In this document: piece by piece, positions 46,340-57,859 of the stretch
Layout of the letters: every line of letters starts with the position of its first letter
Numbering within the stretch: position 1 is the first letter of the stretch
Assembly (NCBI RefSeq): GCF_000715075.1
Contig: NC_134085.1
Coordinates: 139,337,560-139,401,559, forward strand
DNA length: 64,000 nucleotides
Origin: Nicotiana tabacum
Lineage: Eukaryota; Streptophyta; Magnoliopsida; Solanales; Solanaceae
Direction: 5' to 3'
Made by a program: the position numbers and the translations under genes
Notes under the pieces: generated by a model
Told to the model about the DNA's origin: nothing
Seen by the model: only the letters and a program-made list of their open reading frames with translations
Database searches by the model: none

Positions 46340-49300
46340 AATCAATCTGGTTCCGAAGTAATAATTCAAGAAATATATTGTGATTATGAATCAGAATATG
46401 ATGAAGATGAGGTTTTTGAAGAGATTAGTAAAGAGTTAATTCACTTTGAGGAAAAAATCAAACCTAACTTGAGTGATACCGAGGACGTCAATATAGGGGA
46501 CACGAGTAATGTCTGGAAAACTAAAATAAGTGTCCATATCGAACCAAAGATCCGAGAGGAGTTAATTAAAGCACTCATAGAATTCAAAGATGTTTTTGCA
46601 TGGTCATATGACGACATGCCGGGTTTGAGCACTGATTTAGTGGTCCACAAATTGCCCACCGATCCAACGGTGCCTCCTGTCAAGCAGAGGCTGAGAAAAT
46701 TCAAGCCTGATATGAGTGTGAGAATTAAGGAAGAAATCACCAAACAATTGGAAGCAAAGGTCATTCGAGTCACTCGATATCCTGTTTGGTTAGCTAATGT
46801 CGTTCCTGTGCCAAAGAAAGACGGCAAAATTAGAGTATGCGTCGACTATCGCAATCTCAACAAAGCAAGTCCAAAGGATAATTTCCCATTACCCAATATC
46901 CATATTTTGATCGACAATTGTGCCAAGCATGATATAGGGTCTTTCGTGGATTGTTATGCCGGGTATCATCAAATTCTAATGGATGAAGAAGATGCAGAAA
47001 AGACGGCATTCATCACACCATGGGGAACTTATTGCTACCGGGTAATGCAATTCGGTCTAAAGAACGCCGGAGCAACCTATATGAGAGCAATGACCACAGT
47101 GTTTCATGATATGATACACAAGGAAATTGAGGTATATGTGGATGATGTGATCATAAAATCAAAGCATCAGGCCAACCACGTTGGGGATTTGAGGAAGTTC
47201 TTCTTAAGACTTCGCAGGTACAATCTCAAGCTTAACCCTGCCAAATGCGCATTTGGAGTTCCATCCGGAAAGTTGCTGGGATTCATAGTCAGTCGACAAG
47301 GCATCGAGCTAGATCCGTCAAAGATTAAAGCCATCCAAGAACTGCCACCTCCAAGAAACAAAACTGAAGTAATGAGTTTGTTGGGGAGGTTAAATTACAT
47401 CAGCAGGTTTATTGCTCAGCTCAAATCAACCTGTGAGCCAATTTTCAAATTGTTGAAAAAAGATGTTGCGGTCAAATGGACCGATGAGTGTCAAGAAGCA
47501 TTCGATAAAATAAAAGGATACTTGTCACACCCACCCGTGTTGGTCCTGCCAGAGCCAAGAAGACCTTTGATTCTTTACTTGACGGTTTTGGAAAATTCAT
47601 TTGGTTGCGTATTGGGGCAACATGACCTCACTGCTAGAAAAGAACAGGCCATCTACTACCTTAGCAAAAAGTTCATAGCTTATGAGGTTAAGTATACTCA
47701 TCTGGAAAAGACATGTTGCGCCCTAACATGGGTAGCTCAAAAATTGAAACACTATTTGTCATCCTACACTACTTACCTCATTTCTCGGTTGGATCCATTG
47801 AAATACATTTTTCAAAAGCCTATGCCAACGGGAAGACTTGCAAAGTGGCAGATATTGCTCACAGAATTTGACATCATCTATGTGACTCGAACTGCAATGA
47901 AGGCTCAAGCACTGGCCGATCATTTAGCCGAAAACCCGGTCGATGAGGAATATGAGCCATTGAAGACTTATTTTCCTGATGAAGAAACAATGCATATCAA
48001 CGAGGTGGAGCGAATTGAAAAGCCTAGCTGGAAACTTTTCTTTGATGGAGCCGCTAACATGAAAGGAGTCGGAATAGGAGCTGTAATCATTTCTGAAACA
48101 GGGTATCACTATCCTGTTACGGCTCAATTGCGATTTTATTGCACCAATAATATGGCTGAATATGAAGCTTGCATTTTGGGTTTAAGGCTAGCCGCAGACA
48201 TGGGTATCCGAGAAATCTTAGTCATGGGAGATTCGGATCTTTTGGTACATCAAATTCAAGGAGAATGGGAAACCCGAGACTTGAAGCTCATACCATACCG
48301 ACAATGTCTACATGATCTTTGTCAGCGGTTTCAATCAGTGGAATTCCAACATATTCCAAGAATCCATAATGAGGTGGCCGATGCATTGGCTACCCTGGCA
48401 TCAATGTTGCACCATCCAGACAAAGCTTATGTAGATCCAATACATATTCAAGTCCACGATCAGCACGCTTATTGCAATATGGTTGAAGAAGAATTTGATG
48501 GTGAACCATGGTTCCACGACATCAAGGAGTATATCAGGATGGGGATATATCCCACACAAGCCACAGGAGATCAAAAGAGGACCATTAGGCGATTAGCAAA
48601 TGGATTCTTTTTAAGCGGAGGAGTTTTGTATAAAAGAACACCAGATCTTGGATTATTAAGATGCATAGATGCCAGACAAGCTACAGCTGTCATGTCTGAA
48701 GTACATTCAGGAGTTTGCGGACCCCACATGAGTGGATATGTGTTGGCAAAGAAAATCCTCCAAGCTGGTTACTATTGGCTTACCATGGAGCGAGATTGTA
48801 TCAGTTTTGTGCGCAAGTGTCATCAATGCCAAATACACGGAGATTTGATTCATTCTCCACCATCCGAGTTGCACACAATGTCGGCACCATGGCCCTTCGT
48901 TGCCTGGGGCATGGATGTGATTGGACCAATTGAGCCGGCAGCATCCAATGGACACAGGTTCATTCTGGTGGCTATTGATTATTTTACCAAATGGGTTGAT
49001 GCCAAGACATTCAAATCAGTGACCAAGAAAGCTGTGGTCGATTTTGTCCACTCAAATACCATATGTCGATTCGGAATCCCGAAGGTGATCATCACAGATA
49101 ACGGTGCTAATCTTAATAGCAACTTAATGAAGGAAGTATGTCAACAGTTTAAGATTACACATCGTAACTCTACCCCATATCGGCCCAAGGCGAATGGAGC
49201 AGTAGAAGCAGCCAACAAAAACATAAAGAAGATACTTCGGAAAATGGTAGAAGGTTCAAAACAATGGCATGAAAAATTACCATTTGCATTATTGGGATAC

Positions 49301-49756
49301 CGCACTACTGTTCGCACTTCAGTAGGAGCAACTCCTTATTTGTTGGTATATGGCACTGAAGCAGTAATTCCTGCAGAAGTTGAGATTCCTTCCCTTCGGA
49401 TCATCGCCGAAGCAAAGATTGATGATGATGAATGGGTCAAAACCCGTCTAGAACAGTTAAACTTGATTGATGAAAAACGATTGACCGCAGTATGCCATGG
49501 TCAATTATATCAAAGAAGAATAGAAAGAGCATACAACAAAAAGGTGCGTCCCCGGAAGTTTGAAGTAGGTCAGCATGTGCTGAAACGTATTTTTCCACAT
49601 CAGGTTGAAGCAAAAGGCAAATTTGCCCTGAATTGGCAAGGACCATTCATTGTGACCAGAGTATTATCGAATGGTGCACTATGCTTAACAGACATTGAGG
49701 GCAAATGCATAGACATGGCGATCAATTCTGACGCGGTAAAGAGATATTATGCATAA
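46340..49756 (+). CDS. pol of T: RT, RNase H, archaeal-type RNase H, integrase
   Basis: Uninterrupted frame of about 1,139 codons without an obvious own ATG start, so it is presumably expressed by splicing or as part of a polyprotein. RT: VCVDYRNLNKASPKDNFPLP, catalytic YVDDVIIKSK at about 47133-47162. The RT-linked RNase H region follows (LYLTVLENSFGCVLGQ, IYYLSKKF). A second, archaeal-type RNase H at about 48010-48420 has its four acidic residues in LFFDGAAN, NNMAEYEA, MGDSDLL and VADALAT. The dual RNase H is diagnostic of the Tat clade. Integrase: zinc-binding H-H-C-C (HSGVCGPH...CHQCQIHGD), DDE core (GMDVIGPI, ITDNGANL, GAVEAANKNI), then the C-terminal part. All catalytic residues I can identify are present. 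Confidence 0.9.
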   Translation, partial: NQSGSEVIIQEIYCDYESEYDEDEVFEEISKELIHFEEKIKPNLSDTEDVNIGDTSNVWKTKISVHIEPKIREELIKALIEFKDVFAWSYDDMPGLSTDLVVHKLPTDPTVPPVKQRLRKFKPDMSVRIKEEITKQLEAKVIRVTRYPVWLANVVPVPKKDGKIRVCVDYRNLNKASPKDNFPLPNIHILIDNCAKHDIGSFVDCYAGYHQILMDEEDAEKTAFITPWGTYCYRVMQFGLKNAGATYMRAMTTVFHDMIHKEIEVYVDDVIIKSKHQANHVGDLRKFFLRLRRYNLKLNPAKCAFGVPSGKLLGFIVSRQGIELDPSKIKAIQELPPPRNKTEVMSLLGRLNYISRFIAQLKSTCEPIFKLLKKDVAVKWTDECQEAFDKIKGYLSHPPVLVLPEPRRPLILYLTVLENSFGCVLGQHDLTARKEQAIYYLSKKFIAYEVKYTHLEKTCCALTWVAQKLKHYLSSYTTYLISRLDPLKYIFQKPMPTGRLAKWQILLTEFDIIYVTRTAMKAQALADHLAENPVDEEYEPLKTYFPDEETMHINEVERIEKPSWKLFFDGAANMKGVGIGAVIISETGYHYPVTAQLRFYCTNNMAEYEACILGLRLAADMGIREILVMGDSDLLVHQIQGEWETRDLKLIPYRQCLHDLCQRFQSVEFQHIPRIHNEVADALATLASMLHHPDKAYVDPIHIQVHDQHAYCNMVEEEFDGEPWFHDIKEYIRMGIYPTQATGDQKRTIRRLANGFFLSGGVLYKRTPDLGLLRCIDARQATAVMSEVHSGVCGPHMSGYVLAKKILQAGYYWLTMERDCISFVRKCHQCQIHGDLIHSPPSELHTMSAPWPFVAWGMDVIGPIEPAASNGHRFILVAIDYFTKWVDAKTFKSVTKKAVVDFVHSNTICRFGIPKVIITDNGANLNSNLMKEVCQQFKITHRNSTPYRPKANGAVEAANKNIKKILRKMVEGSKQWHEKLPFALLGYRTTVRTSVGATPYLLVYGTEAVIPAEVEIPSLRIIAEAKIDDDEWVKTRLEQLNLIDEKRLTAVCHGQLYQRRIERAYNKKVRPRKFEVGQHVLKRIFPHQVEAKGKFALNWQGPFIVTRVLSNGALCLTDIEGKCIDMAINSDAVKRYYA

Positions 49757-51104
49757 AATTCTTGAATGTTTGTATTTAGCATTATTTCGAAGATTGGAAT
49801 GACAAAGGCAATTTATTCTGCTATCCAAACACTATACCCTTTGTTTTCCCCCTTTGAGACATACTTGTTTCTTTCTTACCCTCTCTTGGAATCAATGAAA
49901 ATCAAATATGAAAAAAAAAAATCAAAACACTATTATTGTAGTGAACTACGTTTGACCTGATTCCTCAAAGAAGGATACGTAGGCGCCTCACGGCTCGGTC
50001 ATAGGGTGCACAATATACATGATGTGCACAAAAATTTATGTCAAGCGACCCCAATCAAAAACTGGGGCAGAAATTGTATTGGAAGTAAGAAAACGATTCC
50101 AAGAGTTGTAATTTTAAACCCATACCAGAACTGTTTAGCTTTTAATACCTTTTCCATTTCTAACCCCATACCAGAAAGACCTTTCGACCAATCTTAGAAA
50201 AATGCTGAGTCAAGCAAATGAAGATGGTTCATAACACTCTGATACAAACAAGAAAAGAAAGTAAAAATGAGAGAGTCTTATAGGTGAAAACCCACACGGG
50301 CACCATGAGGCGACAGAAGTTGAGAGAAAAGTAAAATGAGAGAGTCTTATTGGTGAAAACCTTCGTGGGCACCATAAGGCGAAAAGGAAGTGAGAAGTGA
50401 ACAAATGAGGAAAGTTTATCGGTGAAAACTCTTTAAGACGTTACAAGTCCAACAGGTCTGTGAAATGAAAAATAAAGTTGGGTTATGGAAATTTTGGCAA
50501 AAACAAAAATGAGACAATTGAGAGGAGATTGATTAAAAGACTGGGTTGATTAATCCGAAATGCATACCCTGATCATTGGTGCCAGTAACTCCAATCAGAT
50601 AAGTTTTTATTCTTTCTCCAACAGTCATCCAAAATTGGATTTTTCTTTTCATTCTATAATTGTCGAAATCAACGTGTTTCGTTACTAATAATCTTACTTT
50701 TCTAAAAGCTTTGAGATAAGTTTTATTCCAAACAAATAAGAAGGAATGTCAAGGTATACTACCGAGATTCAAGGTTACAAAATACAGCCACGAAAGGTGG
50801 GAGATAAAAGATATGGGTGTAAGAAAGGTGAAATTAAAAAATGGATCAGCAAAGTCAGAAGGGACATATGATTACAGTTAAAAGGGTTTGAAGGAAAACA
50901 TACAGAGGGGAATCCTATAGTCAAGGATCAATTACAAGAACAAAACAGTCTTTTCAACCATTCCAAGGCAATAAAGAGAGATGAGGAGAAGCCTCACCAT
51001 CGGCAAGAATGCCCCAGTTAACCACCCTGCTTTAAACTGACGAAGTTTTCTTTGATTTAAAACAGGGACAAATACAATATTTGTGTCAGGAAATACCTGG
51101 TAGA
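49757..51104. other. 3' untranslated region of T, proximal part
   Basis: No coding support. Holds the second copy of the GAACTACG...GATACGTAGG motif (49943-49982) and three diverged units of about 80 bp around GAGAGTCTTATTGGTGAAAA at 50255-50440. Confidence 0.6.
50255..50440. repeat. Short degenerate tandem repeat in T 3' UTR
   Basis: Three units of about 65-80 bp sharing GTCTTATNGGTGAAAAC and GGGCACCATNAGGCGA. The third is the most diverged. Confidence 0.8.
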
Positions 51105-52690
51105 GAATTGAAGAAGTCAGGCGTCCACCTGGAGAATGAGGATGAAGAATTAAAGAAGTCAGGCGTCCACCTGGAGAATGAGGATGAGAAAAGAAGAAGT
51201 CAGGCGTCCACCTGGAGAATGAGGATGAGAAAAGAAGAAGTCAGGCGTCCACCTGGAGAATGAGGATGAGAATTGAAGAAGTCAGGCGTCCACCTGGAGA
51301 ATGAGGATGAGAATTAAAGAAATCAGGCGTCCACCTGGAGAATGAGGATGAAGAATTAAAGAAGTCAGGCGTCCACCTGGAGAATGAGTATGAGAATTAA
51401 AGAAGTCAGGCGTCCACCTGGAGAATGAGGATGAAGAATTAAAGAAGTTAGGCGTCCACCTGGAGAATGAGGATGAGAATTTGAAGGAATCAGGCGTCCA
51501 CCTGGAGAATGAGGATGAAGAATTAAAGAAGTCAGGCGTCCACCTGGAGAATGAGGATGAAGAATTAAAGAAGTCAGGCGTCCACCTGGAGAATGAGGAT
51601 GAAGAATTGAAGAAGTCAGGCGTCCACCTGGAGAATTAGGATGAGAATTGAAGAAGTCAGGCGTCCACCTGGAGAATGAGGATGAGAATTAAAGAAGTCA
51701 GGCGTCCACCTGGAGAATGAGGATGAGAAAAGAAGAAGTCAGGCGTCCACCTGGAGAATGAGGATGAGAAAAGAAGAAGTCAGGCGTCCACCTGGAGAAT
51801 GAGGATGAGAATTAAAGAAGTCAGGCGTCCACCTGGAGAATGAGGATGAGAAAAAGAAGAAGTCAGGCGTCCACCTGGAGAATGAGGATGAAGAAAAAGA
51901 AGAAGTCAGGCGTCCACCTGGAGAATGAGGACAAAGAAAAGAAGAAGTCAGGCGTCCACCTGGATAATGAGGATGAGAAAAGAAGAAGTCAGGCGTCCAC
52001 CTGGAGAATGAGGATGAGAAAAAGAAGAAGTCAGGCGTCCACCTGGAGAATGAGGATGAGAATTGAAGAAGTCAGGCGTCCACCTGGAGAATGAGGATGA
52101 GAATTAAAGAAGTCAGGCGTCCACCTGGAGAATGAGGATGAGAATTGAAGAAGTCAGGCGTCCACCTGGAGAATGAGGATGAGAATTAAAGAAGTCAGGC
52201 GTCCACCTGGAGAATGAGGATGAGAATTAAAGAAGTCAGGCGTCCACCTGGAGAATGAGGATGAGAAAAGAAGAAGTCAGGCGTCCACCTGGAGAATGAG
52301 GATGAAAAATTGAAGAAGTCAGACGTCCACCTGGAGAATGAGGATGAGAATTGAAGAAGTCAGGCGTCCACCTGGAGAATGAGGATGAAGAAGTTAAAAA
52401 GAAGTCAGGCGTCCACCTGGAGAATGAGGATGAGAATTAAAGTAGTCAGGCGTCCACCTGGAGAATGAGGATGAAGAATTAAAGAAGTCAGGCGTCCACC
52501 TGGAGAATGAGGATGAAGAATTGAAGAAGTCAGGCGTCCACCTGGAGAATGAGGATGAGAATTGAAGAAGTCAGGCGTCCACCTGGAGAATGAGGATGAA
52601 GAAAAAAAAAGTCAGGCGTCCACCTGGAGAATGAGGATGAAGAAAGAAAAGAAGCAGTCAAGGCACCCACCTGAAGAACGAGGGAATGAA
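51105..52690. repeat. Minisatellite of about 37 units in the T 3' UTR
   Basis: Units of about 38-46 bp with an invariant core GTCAGGCGTCCACCTGGAGA, then ATGAGGATGA. A purine-rich linker follows that varies in length (GAATTAAAGAA, GAAAAGAAGAA, AGAATTGAAGAA). I count 37 clean cores plus one decayed unit at the right edge. Several apparent ORFs here are by-products of the repeat. Tandem arrays before the polypurine tract are documented for Ogre/Tat elements and can seed genomic satellites. Confidence 0.95.
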
Positions 52691-53198
52691 ATTGAAGTGT
52701 TGAAATCAAAAGCCCGCTCATATGAAAAAGGAGCACACTTAGAATCAATAAAGCAGAGGAGTCCAACAGAATCCCCAGCAAGAAACAACAAGAGTTCCAA
52801 AAGGAATACGGAATAAGCCAAATGCCCAAGAGTCACCAAGATATCAAGACAACAAGAAACGCAAGGGCATGATCTAGATAAGATTTTTATAATTCCTGTA
52901 CCATAATCTAGTTTAATTTTTGTATTACCTTTGAAGTAAGGTGTAATAAGGAGGTCAGCAAGCAGTAAAAATAGCACGAAGCAGCAGTAACATCACAGTC
53001 CCACGGTAGTCCCAGCTACCCAAAATTCCCGAACTACATTGACCTGATTCCTTTATAGCCAAGGATATGTAGGAAACCTTTGAAGCAGAGGTTCGGTCAA
53101 ATATTTCTAAAAAATGCTTCCACGGAGTATTCGAACGGGCAAAAAATCGCTCGTATCCGCTCACTTTATCTTTTCACGAAAACTCTTCGAGTTTCCGC
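52691..53198. other. Distal 3' UTR of T
   Basis: No ORF with support. Contains the third motif copy (GAACTACATTGACCTGATTC...GGATATGTAGG, 53031-53073). Confidence 0.6.
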
Positions 53199-53213
53199 AC
53201 AAAGAGGGGCAGC
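53199..53213 (+). other. Polypurine tract of T
   Basis: CAAAGAGGGGCAGC immediately precedes the LTR start TGTGAGCACGTG, the expected plus-strand primer position. Confidence 0.8.
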
Positions 53214-56200
53214 TGTGAGCACGTGATTTTTGCCTTACGAAAACTACTCCAGAATAAAATCAAAAAATAAAATAAATTTCTTTTACTGTGTAATTTTTTG
53301 AATTTGCATGGTGTTAAATACTTGTGTTATGTCCGTAAGTGTTTACTTTGTCATAATAAAATGAAAAAATAAAATAAAATACATATTGCATGCATATAGG
53401 ATTTAATTATGCATTTAAAAGATAATTTAAATAAAATTACAAAAAAATATGCAATAGTTCTATTTTAAATATTCCACTGTGTGATTGATGTCTTGTCTAT
53501 GTGTTAAATAATTGTTATAGAGTAATTAATATATTTTTGAAGTTAAAATTGTTTTACAATTAAAATTAGAAATTTAAATTAGAAAAAAATGAAAATATAT
53601 ATATATATATACAAAATATATATGAAAATATATATATATATATATACAAAATCGGACCTGGATTAAAATCCAGGCCCAAAACATTTTAACCCCCCACAGC
53701 CCAATCCTTTAGCCCAGGTCCGGTCCAAACCAGACGAACCAAAACGACAGCGTTTGGTCGTGGCTTCTCAGAAACCGTTGGATCAAATCCAACCAACGGT
53801 CAAGATCTCACCCCCTTTACCCGTAACCCATAACCCGATCCAGTGACCCGACTCAGCCGACCCTGGCATTAAACCAAACGACATCGTTTGGTTTAATGAA
53901 TTGATCCTGGCCCTTCATCTCACTTGATCGGACGGACAATATCAATCCACCCCACCCCTATATAAGTCCCAAGCCCTTACCCCGGCCCCTAACTAAACAC
54001 CCCCCCCCCCTCCTACACTGTTCATCATCGTCCCCCAAACCCCCACTCCTAACCCTAGCCGCCCTAGGATCCCACCGCCTGTAACCCAGCGGCAACAACG
54101 CCGTCGGTCACCAAAATAACACCATAGAATCCCCTGAACATCCTCTACACAAATCTAACATTGGTTTCCTTCGAATCAGGTCCCAACTCTTCGAATCTTA
54201 AATCGAAGGTTGGCCTGAAAACCTTACCTTCTCCGATGGCTTCCAAAATAACACCACAACTTCCCCTAGATACCCTCATCACGGATCTGTTAGTTGCATG
54301 GTTCGAATCATACTGGAACTACTCGAATCTTCATTTGAAGATTTGAGTACAACCTGACCTTATCCCAACCTACTTCAAACTAACACCAAATGACCCCTAG
54401 GCCTCCCTCACCCTTGTGTCATCTTTGGTTCCCTTCGAATCTGCCCAAAAGTGTTCGGATTTAAGATCCAGGAATTTGAAACCCTAAAAATTTTCCAATC
54501 TTGGAATTTTTCCGATTCGAGTGAAGGACTGAGGTCTAAGAGACTTTAATCGAGGTATTCTCAACTGAGAATACTTCGAGTAAAGTCTGTTCAGCCTCAA
54601 AAATGTCCGAATCCAAGTTGAGTTGAGTCCGGATGAATTGAAGGTTCAGAGGTAATTTTCTGTTGCTTATGTGTATTCTACGTGTATTCTATGTTCGTTC
54701 ATTAGTTTGTTTGATTTTCTATATAATTTTCTAGTCAATTTTGTTATATTGTCCCCTACCCGTCTACTTGATTCCAAATATGAATTATTTCTGTTGGTTG
54801 TGATTGATTACAATGTGTGTAATCGACTCGTTTAAGTTCGTCGATTAGTTATATTACGAATTTTCATTTCTGAAAATGCTGACTGAAACAGTCTGCTTCT
54901 ATTGTTTTAGACTGATTATGGACAAATGTTGTAAATAGTCAACTGATTAATACTCGTCAATTAAATCATGTTTGTTTGTGAATCAGTGAATTCAAATGTA
55001 TGCTGTATATGTTGTTTTCTGAACAGGGCATTGTCAGTATATTGACAATGCTCCTGTGTATGTTTGATCTTAGTTCAATTTGAAGATCAGTTTGAATTAT
55101 TATGCTGAACTCAGTGTAATATTGTTGTAATGTCAAGTTTGAATTCAAGTTTACAAATGTTGATTGGATATAATTGTGTTAGGGGGTTACATTCTTAGTC
55201 AGGATTCAGTCCAAACTTTAGGATTGGTTTGTAGCTGTTGTAAATCAGATTAATAATCAGGCTTATACAGATTTTAAAATCTGTATTGTTAAGATGCTGA
55301 ATTTAAGGCAGTAATACCAGTAGAAAACAGTAAATCTGGACATTTCTGGAATAAAACAATGAGGATAATATGTTAATAGCAATGTGCTGAAAGTGAAAAG
55401 TTAGTGGCTATTATTTAAAGTGATAATGGGAAACAAAGAGTAATGGGGCTGCTGAAAAACAGGATAATAGCACTCAATAGGATTTAAAGTATTCAAAAGT
55501 AGTTTTAATGGAACTTTTCTGATTTTTAAAAAAGAGAAAGGGTCCAGGCAGCACTAAAAGAAAGGGGGCATACCTGTATAAATATAGGGACAGATTTAAA
55601 AGGAAGGGGACTTGAAGAGAGTTTTTTTTTCAGAGAGGGAATTTGGACTGATTTAGGGCATTTTTCAGAAAAGAAAAAATCAGTTTTCAGAGAGAGAGAA
55701 ATCAACTTTCAGACAGAAATTTTAGAGTTCAGTTTTCAGAGAGATTAGAACAAGGAAAATTGAGATCTTGGGTAGATTTTAAGAGGAGAAACAATCTGAT
55801 TTAGAAAGGCAGTTTTTGTTTTTCTTCAGGTTGTCTGTTTAAGAGAGGCTGATTTCTAAAACATTAGGAAATACACACAGAAATACATACACATTTGTGA
55901 AAAACAGAAAGAAAGAAATGTGAAATAGGAATCTGAAACAGGAAGAGGAAAGAAACTGAAATCTGAAATGTTATCTTTTTAGAATCTGTCCGTTGTTTGC
56001 TTGTGAATATTGTTCGGTTCAAATCTGAAATTTTTCTCAAGTCTCTGTCACTGTTCATCTGGGTTAACGGGTCTTGTTCAGACTTGCTGTGTTATTGGTA
56101 TATTCTGCTGATTTTGTTACTGCTGCAACTGCTGAAATTTACTCCTTCTACCTTCATTTTCAGGTACATGTCTTTTAAATTTTAAGTTGGAAAGAGATTC

Positions 56201-57854
56201 AACATGACTCATCAATGAAGCTTGAATTGAAATTCTGTTTTCCATTTGTCCAAGTTCATCAGTTTAAATTTCATTTTTTGTTTTATGTTAGTTAATTAGT
56301 AGTGAATTCAATTTGATAGCTATGAGCTAATTGTCTTACTTTGAAAGTTCGTATAAAGCTTTGTAATAATGTTATCCCTTCATCTCATTAGTTTAATCAT
56401 ATTTGAACTGTCAAGGTAGGAAACATGACATAAAGATTGGCCATTTACTAGGCCTTGTGGCGTTGTTAGAATAGAGTGAAAATATCAAAACCATATTGCT
56501 AGTTTATTCTTATACTTGATTTAGTTATGGATGGAATGATATAAGTTGTACGTTCTTATGTGGTATGATAACAGGTATTTATAGAACCATTAGTGGATGG
56601 TGAGTTGAGTTGTTATGGCTCATTATGATGTTAAAGTGCTACGAATGTTTCAAGACATACAAATAGGTGGCATGTAAGGCAATGTTGTTAATTAATTTGT
56701 ACAATAATTCCCTTTATTATCAATTTGATGCCTATTTACCATCCTAAATAAATAATTAGGCCTATTAGATTAAAAGCAAGTATATGAGAATAAGATGAGA
56801 TATACAAATTGCAACACTTTTTATCAACGACAATTAGAAATAGGACTTGCACTAAATAGAAATAATAAAAGTTCTTGAAAAAAAAAATATTCTTCCCTTT
56901 ATAAATCATTTTTAGTTTCATATACAATTCATTATTGGGCATGTAGATATATATGTTGTATTTGTGAAGAATAGTATTAATCATGTTCTTATTCTTTATT
57001 TTGAATTTGAATAGTCTTGGATGAACATGTTATATGCGGAAATTATAATCAACGGGCAACATTCAATAAATTGTGAATTCTTTTTCAAGAATTAAAGGGT
57101 ATCTTAAATGAAGATTTCTCATAATATAATAAACAATTTGTGGAAAAATCCCTAATATCATTACAAATATTTTGCGCAATTAGGGATACGTTCGCGTACC
57201 CTGATTATATTTTTAAAAGCAAAAAATTCGGATTATGCGTACGCGCAATTTCGAGCGAATATTTAATAAAAGGATTTTTCCAAAGGCGTTAAATCAATTT
57301 CATAAAAACCCGAGATGTACGGTTCACTATTTAAGAAAAACAAATATTCTTGATTCGACACAATTTCGAAAAATGATTGTTTAATAAATATATTACCAAA
57401 AGTTATCGTGTACACGTACGCGTGACACAATTCCGCATTTTTAAATTTATAACACGAATATACGTACGCGTAATTCGATTCAAAGAAGGGTCCTCAATCA
57501 CAATAAGTATAAGCGGTAGTAAAATCATGTAACATCAATATATTTAATAAAATCAAAATCAAGATAAGCCAAGAATAAAAATAGTTAAGCGACCGTGCTA
57601 GAACCACGGAGTTCGGAAATGCCTAACACCTTCTTCCGGATTAACAGAATTCCTTACTCAGGATTTCTGGTTCGCAGAATAATAAACAGAGTCATATTCT
57701 CCTCGATTCAGGGATTGAAATTGGTGACTTGGGACGCCTTAAAATTCCCAGGTGGCGACTCTTAAATAATTAAATAAATCCCGTTTCGACTGTCCTTTAA
57801 TTGGAGAAAACTCCTCACGTGCCCCCGCGGGCGCGGTAAAAAGGAGGTGCGACA
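53214..57854 (+). repeat. Complete 3' LTR of T (4.64 kb)
   Basis: TGTGAGCACG to GGTGCGACA. It includes an (AT)n microsatellite at about 53598-53650 and a TATA-like CTATATAAG at 53959-53967, preceding C-rich leader-like sequence. The last about 580 bp are visibly more diverged from the two left-end copies than the preceding 1.6 kb is. Confidence 0.9.
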
Positions 57855-57859
57855 CCCTC
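57855..57859. repeat. Target duplication of T, right
   Basis: CCCTC, identical to 36060-36064. Confidence 0.85.

Larger units (their letters stand above)
36065..57854 (+). mobile_element. Tat/Ogre Ty3 retrotransposon T with an inverted LTR at its left end (21.8 kb)
   Basis: Plus-strand element: abnormal 5' end (36065-39261), primer-binding site, ORF1 (40057-42129), gag-protease (42631-46101), pol (46340-49756), long 3' untranslated region with a minisatellite, polypurine tract and a complete 4.64-kb 3' LTR (53214-57854). The flanking CCCTC duplication proves it integrated as this unit. The left terminus is TGTCGCACCTCC, the exact reverse complement of the right terminus GGAGGTGCGACA. The two ends are therefore inverted copies of the same LTR end instead of the two different ends of a normal element. 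Confidence 0.9.

Noticed and set aside
51081..52816. Several ORFs with repeated Ser-Gly-Val-His-Leu-Glu-Asn units
   Set aside because: They are translations of the minisatellite in all frames. Variable linker lengths break frame constantly, so no coding selection is evident.
53598..53650. (AT)n stretch as a functional element
   Set aside because: Ordinary microsatellite inside the LTR; no further structure.
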